Source: Henriciella sp.
GTDB taxonomy: Bacteria; Pseudomonadota; Alphaproteobacteria; Caulobacterales; Hyphomonadaceae
Reading direction: 5' to 3'
DNA: 64,000 nucleotides
Assembly: GCA_021776655.1 (NCBI GenBank)
Contig: JAJFFK010000039.1
Coordinates: 1 to 64,000, forward strand
Shown: positions 13,293-23,269 of the stretch, piece after piece
Position numbering within the stretch: the first letter of the stretch is position 1
Layout of the letters: each line of letters starts with the position of its first letter
Notes under the pieces: generated by a model
Databases searched by the model: none
Told to the model about the DNA's origin: nothing
What the model saw: only the letters and a program-made list of their open reading frames with translations
Translations under genes and position numbers: made by a program

Positions 13293-14288
13293 TCAAGCTT
13301 CTGAGCTCTGATTATACTGCCCGTAAGGCCGAAACCGCCAGAGATAGCTCGGCACAATCGCTTCGACGCTTTCCAGATCGGTAATGCCAAGATCAACCAG
13401 CGTTTTCGCGCCGTCGGCCACGACATTATCGTGCTTCAAGCTTTCAACCTGATCACCGCTCAGTGGCGGCGCGCCAAACAGTCCAAATAGCAGATAGCGC
13501 CAGGCCGCCCCCATAGTCAGGCCGAGCGGCTTGGCAATCAGGAAAGGGATCGGCAGCGCATAACGTTTGCGGTCAACCGTGCTGGAAATGTAGCGATACA
13601 GCTCAACCAGTGAATATTGACGCGGTCCGCCGAGTTCATAGGTCTGGCCGCCCGCATCCTGGCGCGTGACAGCAGCAGCAATCGCCTCGGCGATGTCACC
13701 GGCATAGATCGGTTGAAGCTTGGTCTTGCCGCCGCCAATCGCCGGCAGGAATGGCAGAAAACTCGACACTGAATGCGCCGCCATACCGGCAAACCGGTTG
13801 AAGAAATTATCTTCCGGACCAAACACCACAGATGGCCGCAGGATCACCGTGCCGGGCAATATCTTGCGCAGCGCGACCTCAGCCTCACCCTTGGTGCGGG
13901 CATAATTCGAGGTCGCCTCAGGGTCAGCGCCAATTGCCGAGACCTGAACCAGGCGTGTAATCCCGGCTTTGACGCAAGCTTCGGCGATGTTGATCGCGCC
14001 CTCGCGGTGGGTCTTGTCAAAGCTTTGCGGGCCCTTTTGATACAAGATACCGACCAGATTAATGACGGCATCAGCGCCCTCAATTGCGGCTGTGACAGAG
14101 GCTTTATGGCGAATGTTTGCCTGGACAAGATCAACCCAGCCGGGCGTTCCGGCGAGGCGCACATCGCCAGCGATATTGGGCCGCCGCACCGCAATACGCA
14201 CACGCCAACCGGCATTGATCAGCGCCCGCGCAGCGTAGCGACCAACAAAGCCGCCGCCGCCGAAAATCGTAACCAGACCGTTTGACAT
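13293..14288 (-). CDS. NDUFA9-like atypical SDR, NAD(P)-binding
   Basis: This 331-residue protein has an N-terminal Rossmann motif, TIFGGGGFVGRYAARAL, and an extended/atypical SDR fold like the mitochondrial complex I subunit NDUFA9. The active-site Tyr-x-x-x-Lys occurs as YARTKGE. Bacterial members are often annotated as complex I NDUFA9 subunit family proteins, but whether they join complex I is unclear; the nuo genes are not nearby. ATG 14288 (MSNGLVTIFG) is chosen because GGAGAA lies 7 bases before it and the longer start adds no conserved sequence. It is convergent with uppP. Confidence 0.85.
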   Translation of the reverse strand: MSNGLVTIFGGGGFVGRYAARALINAGWRVRIAVRRPNIAGDVRLAGTPGWVDLVQANIRHKASVTAAIEGADAVINLVGILYQKGPQSFDKTHREGAINIAEACVKAGITRLVQVSAIGADPEATSNYARTKGEAEVALRKILPGTVILRPSVVFGPEDNFFNRFAGMAAHSVSSFLPFLPAIGGGKTKLQPIYAGDIAEAIAAAVTRQDAGGQTYELGGPRQYSLVELYRYISSTVDRKRYALPIPFLIAKPLGLTMGAAWRYLLFGLFGAPPLSGDQVESLKHDNVVADGAKTLVDLGITDLESVEAIVPSYLWRFRPYGQYNQSSEA

Positions 14289-14384
14289 GGGCACTGTTCT
14301 CCAACCGTTCAAAACTGTTTTGCCAAGACGCGGCTTTCACCATGCTTGCCCGCAATTGTCCATGTGGCGATTGATGGCGGGTGT

Positions 14385-14665
14385 CATGAACCGGGCTCAG
14401 GGCTCTGGTTTTCTCCCGCGCTAAGCGCCTTGCGGCGCACGCGGGACAGCAGGTTCCGTTCGCTGCGCGAACATGAACCGGGCTCAGGGCTGTTTTCTCT
14501 CCAACTCAAATTTAGTCCCGGACGCCTAACGGCGCACCGGACACATGTGCTGGAATTTACACGCAGCTCAGGGCTCTCAGGTTTTGCCTCGCGCTAAGAC
14601 GCTACGCGTCACGCGAGGCGAAGCGGGTTCCGTTCGCTTCGCGAACATGAACCGGGCTCAGGGCT
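14385..14665. repeat. Three direct copies of a 20-bp unit, repeat family 2
   Basis: CATGAACCGGGCTCAGGGCT occurs exactly at 14385-14404, 14472-14491 and 14646-14665. The last two are preceded by GTTCCGTTCGCTGCGCGAA or its one-base variant, itself a small palindrome (TTCGCTGCGCGAA / TTCGCTTCGCGAA). A degenerate fourth copy lies near 14565. Confidence 0.9.
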
Positions 14666-14675
14666 GTTCCCTTCT

Positions 14676-14762
14676 CCGATGGCTCCGGGCTTGATCCGGA
14701 GTCTCGTGCCACAGTGACCGGGAGCCCTGCGAGAGATCCCGGGTCAGGCCCGGGACAGTCGG
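14676..14762. repeat. Palindromic repeat, family 1, copy C
   Basis: This is an 87-bp copy related to those at 4287 and 4698. It starts CCGATGGCTCCGGGCTTGAT and ends GGTCAGGCCCGGGACAGTCG followed by G. The ends are inverted relative to each other, as in the other copies. Confidence 0.8.
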
Positions 14763-14792
14763 GGTGAGGGGGCTGTGCTGCCCTATACCAAA

Positions 14793-14887
14793 TTGTCATC
14801 CCGGAATTTTCGCTAGAAAATATCCGGGACCCAGGGACGCCGTGCACTGGGTCCCGGATAAGCTTTTCAAGCTTTCCGGGATGACAA
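14793..14887. repeat. 95-bp palindrome, repeat family 3
   Basis: The outer arms are TTGTCATCCCGGAA and TTTCCGGGATGACAA. Inside, TATCCGGGACCCAG pairs exactly with CTGGGTCCCGGATA. The whole can form a cruciform or a long RNA hairpin and looks like a short dispersed palindromic element. Confidence 0.85.
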
Positions 14888-15040
14888 GGCTAGAGAGGGA
14901 GAGAAAATCAGTCTTGAACCAGGTTCATGACACCCGTGGGGGAGGAGCGTAGCGACGATCGGGAACCCGCTTCGCCTCGCGTGACGCGCCGCGGCTTAGC
15001 GCGAGGCAAAACAAAATACCCACCAAGATCGGACCAGCGG

Positions 15041-15073
15041 CGGGAGATCCCGGGTCAGGCCCGGGACAGTCGG
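15041..15073. repeat. Palindromic repeat, family 1, half copy D
   Basis: GGAGATCCCGGGTCAGGCCC followed by GGGACAGTCGG equals the 3' arm of copy C. No matching 5' arm precedes it, so it is a half element. Confidence 0.75.
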
Positions 15074-15194
15074 AGTAGGGGCACAGCCCAAAGCTCAGCG
15101 CTAATTCCCCCCAATCCCCCCAAGCACTAGCGGCGCTCAAAGAATTGGCCTAGACGCGCGGGTCACGCACAAGACCCTAAAAGGCGCATGCAAT

Positions 15195-16835
<1,641 letters not shown>

Positions 16836-16866
16836 TCCTGGCGGGGGGAGCCGCTAACGCGGGGCC

Positions 16867-17934
16867 ATGATAGATACTGTAAGATCTGAAATTCGCGGCG
16901 GGGTCGGTTATATCACGCTGAACCGCCCAGAAGCGCTGCATGCGCTAAACCTGCCAATGTGCGAAGCGATCCTGGCGGCGTTGCAAAGCTGGCGCGATAA
17001 TGACGATGTGAATTTAGTCGTCATCGACCACGCCGAAGGCACACGGGGTTTCTGTGCTGGCGGAGATATCGCAATGCTGGCCCGAAGTGGCAAAAGCGAT
17101 GGCGGCCAAGCCCGCGCCTTCTTTGCCGAAGAGTATCGGATGAATGCCGCGATCAAGGCGTTTCCAAAACCATATTTGGCGCTGATCGACGGTGTCACCA
17201 TGGGTGGCGGGGTTGGCTTGTCTGTGCATGGGTCTCACCGGGTCGCGACTGAGCGCACGCTATTTGCGATGCCAGAAACCGGGATCGGCCTGTTTCCGGA
17301 CGTTGGCGGCGGCTGGTTCCTGCCCCGCTTAACCGGGGAACTCGGCACGTGGTTGGCGCTAACAGGCGCGCGGTTGAAGGGTGGTGATGTCGTCGCTGCG
17401 CGGATCGCAACGCATTTTGTGTCGTCGGACTCGCTTGCGGACCTGAAAGTGCAGATCGCCGCAACTGACTTTTCAGTCGGCGCGACACAGATGCTTGATG
17501 AAATCCTGTCCGGTTTTTCTCAGACCATCCCGGCGGGGAGTTTTGAGCCGCATCTGGACATCATCAATCGCTGTTTTGCCCACGACCAGGCCGAAGCGAT
17601 TGTTGCAGCTCTTGAAGCTGACAGGGGTGAATGGGCCGACCAACAAGTGGAAACTCTGCGCAAGAAATCACCTGAGACGGTGAAAGTTGCCTTGCGTCAA
17701 ATCCGTGAAGGTGGGGCGTGCGACACCTTTGAAGAGAATATGGCGATGGAATACCGCATTGGTTGGCGCAAGGTTCAGTCGGCGGACTTCCTGGAAGGCG
17801 TGCGCGCTGTGATCGTTGATAAAGACCACGCCCCGAAATGGCTGCCGGCAACACTGGAAGGTGTGACTGATGCAGATGTCGCGCGATATTTCGCGCCGCT
17901 GGGGCCGGATGAGTTGGATCTTGGTGGGATATGA
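16867..17934 (+). CDS. 3-hydroxyisobutyryl-CoA hydrolase-type crotonase family protein
   Basis: This 355-residue protein has the crotonase fold. GFCAGGDI near residue 60 and GVTMGGGVGLS near 115 build the oxyanion hole and CoA site. ATERTLFAMPETGIGLFPDVGG and the roughly 350-residue length point to the HIBYL-CoA hydrolase branch (ECH_2) rather than a simple hydratase. That enzyme releases 3-hydroxyisobutyrate in valine breakdown. A methylmalonate-semialdehyde dehydrogenase gene, two steps further in the same pathway, lies at 30082. The gene begins 31 nt after the SulP gene. Confidence 0.88.
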   Translation: MIDTVRSEIRGGVGYITLNRPEALHALNLPMCEAILAALQSWRDNDDVNLVVIDHAEGTRGFCAGGDIAMLARSGKSDGGQARAFFAEEYRMNAAIKAFPKPYLALIDGVTMGGGVGLSVHGSHRVATERTLFAMPETGIGLFPDVGGGWFLPRLTGELGTWLALTGARLKGGDVVAARIATHFVSSDSLADLKVQIAATDFSVGATQMLDEILSGFSQTIPAGSFEPHLDIINRCFAHDQAEAIVAALEADRGEWADQQVETLRKKSPETVKVALRQIREGGACDTFEENMAMEYRIGWRKVQSADFLEGVRAVIVDKDHAPKWLPATLEGVTDADVARYFAPLGPDELDLGGI

Positions 17935-18047
17935 GCGCAGATCAACCATTTCGGCCAAGAAACGTAACAAAGCAGGCGAATTCGTTAACGAACTCTACTT
18001 CGAAAAGAGGCATGCTTAACGAAATATCAGGATCATTGCTGTAACTC

Positions 18048-18063
18048 TGTTGAAACTACAACA
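18048..18063. promoter_or_regulatory. Inverted repeat before MarR-type regulator, possible operator
   Basis: TGTTG-AAACTA-CAACA is a perfect 5-6-5 inverted repeat, 14 bp before the regulator start. The position suits autoregulation by a MarR dimer. Binding is inference. Confidence 0.35.
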
Positions 18064-18077
18064 AAAGTTGAGTGGTG

Positions 18078-18587
18078 ATGGTGATGACAATGACTTATAA
18101 CGCAGCGCAAGCTGCGAACGAACCTGTGACTGTTGCAGAGTCGTTCGTAAAATCTCTTTCCCTTTTGGAGCAGGCGCATCGCCGTCTCCATGACGTGGTG
18201 AAAGACGACCTGGAACGGGGTGGCGAGCGCCATTTGACCGGTGTTCAGGCCCTTCTTCTATATGAAATTGGTGAAGGCGAAACGCCAGCATCTGTTCTGC
18301 GATCACGCGGTGCATTTGCCGGGACGAGCCTGTCCTATAACGTCAAGAAGCTTCAAGAAGGTGGCTATTTGAACCAGACCCGCTCTGAGGCTGACAAGCG
18401 GACTGTGCGGTTGAAACTGACGGAACGCGGCCTGAAAGTTCGGGCACGGGTTGAGGGTCTGTTTGATCGTCAAGCCAATGCACTTGAGCCTACCGCGAGT
18501 GTACGTCCTGATGATCTGACTCAGTTGAACAAGACTGTTTCACGTCTTGAGCGCTTCTGGTCCGATCAAATTCGGTTTCAATTATAG
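18078..18587 (+). CDS. MarR-family regulator, LdtR-like
   Basis: This is a winged-helix regulator of about 169 residues. The recognition helix region reads AGTSLSYNVKKLQEGGYL and the wing TRSEADKRTVRLKLTERG, the usual MarR DxR wing. The SYNVKKL form resembles LdtR, an alphaproteobacterial MarR protein linked to L,D-transpeptidase and stress genes. The assignment to LdtR is by resemblance only. GTG/ATG codons cluster at 18072-18090 and the true start is uncertain; ATG 18078 is taken here. An inverted repeat just upstream may be its own operator. Confidence 0.8.
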   Translation: MVMTMTYNAAQAANEPVTVAESFVKSLSLLEQAHRRLHDVVKDDLERGGERHLTGVQALLLYEIGEGETPASVLRSRGAFAGTSLSYNVKKLQEGGYLNQTRSEADKRTVRLKLTERGLKVRARVEGLFDRQANALEPTASVRPDDLTQLNKTVSRLERFWSDQIRFQL

Positions 18588-18651
18588 GCCTGATCCTAGG
18601 ATTATTTGAATTAGCCCTATCGAATACTTGAGACCCTGATAGGTCTAACGA

Positions 18652-19335
18652 GTGAGAGGGATAAGTCTGATATTACTCCTTGTGCTGCTCCGGCCTTTGG
18701 CCTGGGCAGCACCTTGGGTTCAGGATGATGGTGGTTTGTACACCCGCATCGCTGTGGCCAGCGAAGAGATTGAAGGGCTACAGGCATATCGCGGCGATAT
18801 CTATGCTGAATATGGCTGGACCAAAAACTGGACGCTGACCAGTAAGCTCGAGGCTGTCGCATTTGAGGAAGCACAGGATTTCAATGCGCAAGGTTGGCGG
18901 GTAAGCGCGCGGCGCAAGGTTCTCAAGCGCGGTAACTTAGTCGGTTCAATCGAATTCGGTGCGTTGCAGGGGGCAGCGATTAGTGGGCTGAACGGCTGTG
19001 AGACAATTGGAGTTGAGATGCGTGCCGGAGCGGCATGGAGCGGCAAGTTACGCAAGATTGATACGTTCGCATTTGCTGAAGCGGCAGGACGGATCCATAC
19101 AGGTTGCCAGCGTCATCGTTATGCATTGGGCATCGGACAGCGCGCGACCAAGAATATCTGGGTAGTGACGCAAGTCTGGATTGACCGGGGGAGTCAGAAC
19201 ACTAAATCGGACAAGGTCCAGACTGAACTCCTGTGGAAAGGTAAGGTCATTGAGGCATCCATCGGTTATCGCCAGGAATTAGGCGGGCAATTTGAAGAGC
19301 AGGGTATATTTATTGCACTGGCGAAGCGATATTGA
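18652..19335 (+). CDS. Exported protein, unknown function
   Basis: This 227-residue protein starts with a clear signal peptide (residues 1-19, ISLILLLVLLRPLAWA, cleavage before APW). The rest has alternating hydrophobic and polar residues and many aromatic residues (YAEYGWTKNWTLTSKLEAVA, ELLWKGKVIEASIGYRQELG), as in small outer-membrane beta-barrels. It ends with LAKRY, consistent with a barrel terminus. The start is GTG 18652. I do not recognise a family. It lies 64 bp after the MarR gene in the same direction, so the two may be co-transcribed. Confidence 0.7.
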   Translation: MRGISLILLLVLLRPLAWAAPWVQDDGGLYTRIAVASEEIEGLQAYRGDIYAEYGWTKNWTLTSKLEAVAFEEAQDFNAQGWRVSARRKVLKRGNLVGSIEFGALQGAAISGLNGCETIGVEMRAGAAWSGKLRKIDTFAFAEAAGRIHTGCQRHRYALGIGQRATKNIWVVTQVWIDRGSQNTKSDKVQTELLWKGKVIEASIGYRQELGGQFEEQGIFIALAKRY

Positions 19336-19373
19336 GGGTGTTCTTGCTATAAAAACCCCGTAAATAGGCGATC

Positions 19374-21740
19374 ATGCCAGATACAAGTCCTAACATAAAT
19401 ACGGCGATTGACCGTCCTGCGCTCGTATCTGGGCTGGAGGCGCTGGAGCAACGTCTGCTTTGGTTGGCCAGTTGGACCATTCACAATGCCAATCACCTGC
19501 GTGAAAGCCGCGATGGCCTGAAAGTCGGCGGGCACCAAGCCTCGTGTGCCTCGATCACAACGATTATGACGGCGCTGTATTTCCATGTGTTGGACGCGCG
19601 CGACCGGGTTGCGGTGAAGCCGCATGCTTCCCCCGTTCTGCACGCGATAGAATACCTGTTCGGGCGACAGACACAGGAGAATATGGAGCGCTTTCGCGGG
19701 CTTGGCGGGGCGCAATCCTACCCCTCGAAAACCAAGGACCAGATACGCGTTGATTTCTCAACCGGGTCGGTTGGGCTTGGTGTTGCAGTGACAGCGTTTG
19801 CCAGTCTCGTACAGGACATGTTGCTGGCGCGCGGCCGCGTGGACAAGGCAGACAGCGCTCGCTTCATTGCTCTGATGGGCGACGCCGAACTCGACGAGGG
19901 CAATATCTACGAGGCCCTGATCGAGGCTTACAAGCATGACATCCGCAACACTTGGTGGATCGTCGACTATAATCGCCAGAGCCTCGATGCGACCACGCAC
20001 GAGCGCATGTTTGATCGCTTCGATGACATGTTCGAGACGGCTGGATGGGATGTCGTCACGCTGAAATATGGCAAGCGTCAACGCGATGCCTTTGCGAGAC
20101 CCGGCGGCGCGCGTTTGCGCAAATGGATTGATGAATGTCCGAATGATCTTTTTGCCGCATTGTCCTATGAAGGCGGCGAGGCCTGGCGCAAGCGGTTGCA
20201 CAAAGACCTCAAACGATCAGCGAAAACAATCGAACTGGTCGAGACATATTCCGATGATGAATTGTCTAGCCTGATGACGCAGCTTGGCGGACACTGTATC
20301 GAGACACTGCTGGAAGCTTATGAGAAAGCTGCAAAAACTGAGACGCCAAAATTCATCATTGCCTATACAGTCAAAGGCCGGAAGCTGCCGTTTCAGGGCC
20401 ATAAGGATAATCATTCAGGCTTAATGACGCCCAACCAAATGGACGGGCTGCGCCAGAAACTTGGCGTCGCTGAGGGTGATGAGTGGGCGCCACTTGGCGG
20501 GCTAGCAGGCAAGCCACTGATAGACGCAAAGGCTGTGCTCAAGCGGGCGAATTGGGGGCAGAGCGCGCCTGTGACAGTGCCTGCGAAAGTGGCGATCCCG
20601 GCGCTTGATGCTTTCCCGGATCCCGGCCAGAAAAAGCAATCGACACAAGTCGCGTTCGGCAAAATCCTCAATGATCTCGCCCGTGAAGAGACTGATTTTG
20701 TTGGCCGGATCGTGACGACATCGCCCGATGTAACAGTCTCGACAAATCTTGGCGGCTTCGTCAATCGCAAGGGCCTGTTCTCTCGCCATGCCGCTGAAGA
20801 TGTGTTCCGCAAGCGCAAGATTGCCAGTCCGCAAATCTGGGCGCACTCGCCACGTGGCCAGCATATCGAACTTGGCATTGCCGAGAACAATCTCTTCCTG
20901 ATGTTGGCGGCGCTTGGCCTCTCGCCCGATCTGTTTGGCGAGCAGCTCTTCCCGATCGGCACCGTCTACGACCCGTTTATCGCACGCGGCCTCGATGCGC
21001 TGAATTATGCTTGTTATCAGGATGCGCGCTTCATTCTCGTTGCGACGCCAGCGGGTTTGACACTTGGCCCGGAAGGCGGGGCGCACCAATCCATCACCTC
21101 GCCAGTTATTGGCATGGCACAGCCGGGTCTTGTCTATTATGAGCCAGCCTATGGTGATGAGGTTCGGGTGATTTTGCGTGATGGCTTTGATGCGATCCAG
21201 CGGACAATTGGTCACTCGACGTATTTACGACTCTCGACCCGGCCACTGGATCAGCCCGTGCGTGAGATGTCAGCTGGCTTTGCAGATGACATTCTGGCGG
21301 GGGCTTATTGGGCCAAAGCACCGGGCGACAATAGCGAACTGATCATCGCCTATTGCGGCGCGCTGGCCCCTGAAGCCGAAGCGGCATGGGAGATCATCTT
21401 AGAAGACAGCCCCGGCGCGGGTCTCCTCGCCATCACATCGCCAGACAAATTGCACTCAGGCTGGGCAGAAGCGGCTCGTGCGCCTTGGACAGGTGAGGGC
21501 GCTCGGGTGAGCCACATTCAGCGTCTCCTCGCAATGGCAAGTAAGGGCGCAGGCCTGATCACGATGATTGATGGCGCGCCGGGCACGCTGTCATGGCTCG
21601 GGTCAGTTGATGGACGACGAGTGCGCCCACTTGGCGTTGAACGCTTTGGCCAGACAGGGAACTTGCCAGACCTCTACGCAGAATACCGTCTTGACGCGGA
21701 TGCTGTTCTCGATGCAGCTGCCAGTTTGCTCGTGCCGTAA
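19374..21740 (+). CDS. AceE-like thiamine diphosphate-dependent 2-oxoacid dehydrogenase E1 / transketolase-like
   Basis: This 788-residue protein is built like homodimeric pyruvate dehydrogenase E1 (AceE): an N-terminal TPP domain, a transketolase pyrimidine-type domain and a C-terminal domain. The TPP signature is GDAELDEGN with NRQSLD about 30 residues later, comparable to GDGEMDE and NLQRLDG of AceE. VGGHQASCASI and YTVKGRKLPFQGHKDNHSG also match AceE-type sequences. It is about 100 residues shorter than E. coli AceE. No E2 or E3 gene is near, so the acceptor and even the substrate are open. Alphaproteobacteria usually have a heterodimeric PdhAB as main pyruvate dehydrogenase, so this is probably an additional enzyme. 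Confidence 0.82.
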   Translation: MPDTSPNINTAIDRPALVSGLEALEQRLLWLASWTIHNANHLRESRDGLKVGGHQASCASITTIMTALYFHVLDARDRVAVKPHASPVLHAIEYLFGRQTQENMERFRGLGGAQSYPSKTKDQIRVDFSTGSVGLGVAVTAFASLVQDMLLARGRVDKADSARFIALMGDAELDEGNIYEALIEAYKHDIRNTWWIVDYNRQSLDATTHERMFDRFDDMFETAGWDVVTLKYGKRQRDAFARPGGARLRKWIDECPNDLFAALSYEGGEAWRKRLHKDLKRSAKTIELVETYSDDELSSLMTQLGGHCIETLLEAYEKAAKTETPKFIIAYTVKGRKLPFQGHKDNHSGLMTPNQMDGLRQKLGVAEGDEWAPLGGLAGKPLIDAKAVLKRANWGQSAPVTVPAKVAIPALDAFPDPGQKKQSTQVAFGKILNDLAREETDFVGRIVTTSPDVTVSTNLGGFVNRKGLFSRHAAEDVFRKRKIASPQIWAHSPRGQHIELGIAENNLFLMLAALGLSPDLFGEQLFPIGTVYDPFIARGLDALNYACYQDARFILVATPAGLTLGPEGGAHQSITSPVIGMAQPGLVYYEPAYGDEVRVILRDGFDAIQRTIGHSTYLRLSTRPLDQPVREMSAGFADDILAGAYWAKAPGDNSELIIAYCGALAPEAEAAWEIILEDSPGAGLLAITSPDKLHSGWAEAARAPWTGEGARVSHIQRLLAMASKGAGLITMIDGAPGTLSWLGSVDGRRVRPLGVERFGQTGNLPDLYAEYRLDADAVLDAAASLLVP

Positions 21741-21765
21741 AGTAGATGCAACTGGAGATGTCAAA

Positions 21766-22302
21766 ATGAAATACCTGATTGGTGCACTGGCGCTGATTGG
21801 ACTTGGGTCAATCCTGACCGCACTCATTTTCTATATGCGAATTTCAAGTGGGCCGACAGGTTGCGCGCTTACCGGAGAAGCAATCCGTTATGCTGAACCA
21901 GTTTCCGAAGCCCCCGCAGCCAATCGGGATCTGGTCATCAAATTCTACACTGAGGTCATCATTGACGGAAACCTGGATCGCGCTGGTGATTATCTGCGGG
22001 CCGATTATATCCAGCACAATCCGGCGGCCGGGCAGGGCCTTGACGGTTTTGTCACCTATTTTGAAGGATTGCACGCAACCCTCGACAAGCGACACGCCAC
22101 CAGCGCAGGCGAGATCACCATGGCGATGGCCGAAGGTGATCTCGTGACGGTGCACGTAACAACAGTCATCGGCGGCAAGGTCAGTGCGAGCTTCCGCGCC
22201 ATCGATATCTTTCGTGTCGAAGACGGAATGATCGCCGAGCACTGGGACACGATTCAGGCCTGTGATGCGCGCTCTTCCCTGTTGCTGGCTTTCGCCAGTT
22301 GA
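21766..22302 (+). CDS. Membrane-anchored or exported SnoaL-like protein
   Basis: This 178-residue protein has an N-terminal hydrophobic segment (about residues 4-23, LIGALALIGLGSILTALIFY). A SnoaL-like/NTF2-type domain follows: RDLVIKFYTEVIIDGNLDRA, YIQHNPAAGQG, then VTVHVTTVIG and FRVEDGMIAEHWDTIQ. Such domains bind small hydrophobic molecules, and many members have no known substrate. ATG 21766 is chosen because GGAG lies 9 bases before it and the longer frame overlaps the E1 gene. It follows the E1 gene by 25 nt, likely in the same transcript, and is convergent with the cytochrome gene. Confidence 0.8.
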   Translation: MKYLIGALALIGLGSILTALIFYMRISSGPTGCALTGEAIRYAEPVSEAPAANRDLVIKFYTEVIIDGNLDRAGDYLRADYIQHNPAAGQGLDGFVTYFEGLHATLDKRHATSAGEITMAMAEGDLVTVHVTTVIGGKVSASFRAIDIFRVEDGMIAEHWDTIQACDARSSLLLAFAS

Positions 22303-22303
22303 A

Positions 22304-22825
22304 TCAGTCTTCGGTCTTTGTGGTTTCTGCCATCAGGTAGGCGATGACGGCGAGCCGGTCTTCGGGTTTGCGGACACCGGAAAAGCTCATCTTGTTACCC
22401 GGAAGGAAATTGCGTGGACTGGTCAACCATTCATCGAGGAGTTCCGGTGTCCAGATAAAGTCAGCATCGGATACGGCATTTGAGTAGGAAAAGCCTTCAA
22501 CACTGCCGATCTGGCGGCCAAAAACGCCGTACAGCTTCGGGCCGACAAGATTTTGGCCATCCGCTGTGACGGTGTGGCAAGATTGGCAAAGTTTAAATGT
22601 ACGGCGCCCACGCGCATAATTTGCCCCATTATAAGGCGCAGGCAAAGCGGCAAACTCTGCCGCTGGACCAGCATCAGGCGCAGTGATTGGTGAGGATGCG
22701 GGTGTAACTGTCGAATTTTCAACAGTATTTTCAGAAGCGTCATTAGATGGAGATTCGCTTCCCCCACACGCGGCAATGAATAATATAGAGGCCGCAACGG
22801 CGACTGAGGGTTTTGAAAAAATCAT
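22304..22825 (-). CDS. Lipoprotein-type class I cytochrome c
   Basis: This 173-residue protein has a short signal sequence ending in a lipobox (ILFIAAC), an acidic Ser/Thr/Pro-rich linker, and one c-type haem domain. CQSCH binds the haem covalently. The later PGNKMSF supplies the axial Met, as in cytochrome c2/c552-like proteins. It should be a membrane-tethered periplasmic electron carrier, probably to a terminal oxidase. ATG 22825 (MIFSKPSV) is preferred because AAAGGA lies 10 bases before it and the 12 upstream residues are not signal-like. It is convergent with the SnoaL-like gene, 1 nt apart. Confidence 0.9.
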   Translation of the reverse strand: MIFSKPSVAVAASILFIAACGGSESPSNDASENTVENSTVTPASSPITAPDAGPAAEFAALPAPYNGANYARGRRTFKLCQSCHTVTADGQNLVGPKLYGVFGRQIGSVEGFSYSNAVSDADFIWTPELLDEWLTSPRNFLPGNKMSFSGVRKPEDRLAVIAYLMAETTKTED

Positions 22826-23269
22826 TATAAAACGGTCCTTTAGCGCATTTTCGTAAATCATATTGAACTGGTTTTGCCTTGCAGAAAAGGGGTGGAATGA
22901 TCACACCCAGGCTGCGGAGACCGTCGATATAGGAGTGGAGACAAAGCTGGGACGCATCCTGTAGCAAAAACAGGGATTTAAGGCGGATATTAACCATAAG
23001 CACGTAGCTTTAACTCACATAAAAAAATAATGGTGAGTAAAATGGATTGGGCAAAGAATGGGCTGACCGTATTAGCGGCAGCCCAGGTGGTGACGGTATC
23101 TACCGTTCCGACCCGCTTCGGCTGTGAGGCCGGTGCTGGTAAATTTCACAAAATCGATACAGTGCGCAACTTGCGGACTGTGATATGGGTTTCAGGCGAC
23201 GCTGATGCGTTCCTGACCGCAATATTGATGGCCGCTTAGGCCAACTGATTTGCCCTTTTGGGCCTTCAG
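22826..23269. other. 444-bp gap between divergent genes
   Basis: This gap separates the cytochrome c gene from the large outer-membrane-type gene. The part around 22980-23030 is A+T-rich and probably carries promoters. A short frame from ATG 23042 to 23239 would encode 65 residues starting MDWAKNGLTVLAAAQVV, with GGTGAG just before it. I do not recognise it and consider it doubtful. Nothing else is visible. Confidence 0.3.

Larger units (their letters stand above)
14581..15012. repeat. 51-bp inverted repeat arms (14581-14631 and 14962-15012)
   Basis: The left arm, beginning GTTTTGCCTCGCGCTAAG, is the reverse complement of the right arm with three mismatches in 51 positions. Each arm also contains its own hairpin (CCTCGCG ... 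CGCGAGG). The arms are 330 bp apart and enclose a family-1 element and the 95-bp palindrome. Confidence 0.9.
14381..15073. repeat. Gene-free mosaic of nested inverted and direct repeats
   Basis: The 906 bp between the SDR gene (start 14288) and the SulP gene (start 15195) hold no convincing gene. Most of it is repeat DNA: three direct copies of a 20-bp unit, a pair of 51-bp inverted arms, a 95-bp palindrome and two family-1 elements. The short open frames in it are low-complexity readings of these repeats. The outer ends are also inverted: GTGTCATGAACCGGGCTCAG at 14381 against CTTGAACCAGGTTCATGACA near 14913. Confidence 0.85.

Noticed and set aside
14381..15073. Possible CRISPR array or tRNA cluster in the repeat-rich stretch
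   Set aside because: Repeats are unequal, inverted and palindromic without regular spacers; no tRNA fold or cas gene is seen.
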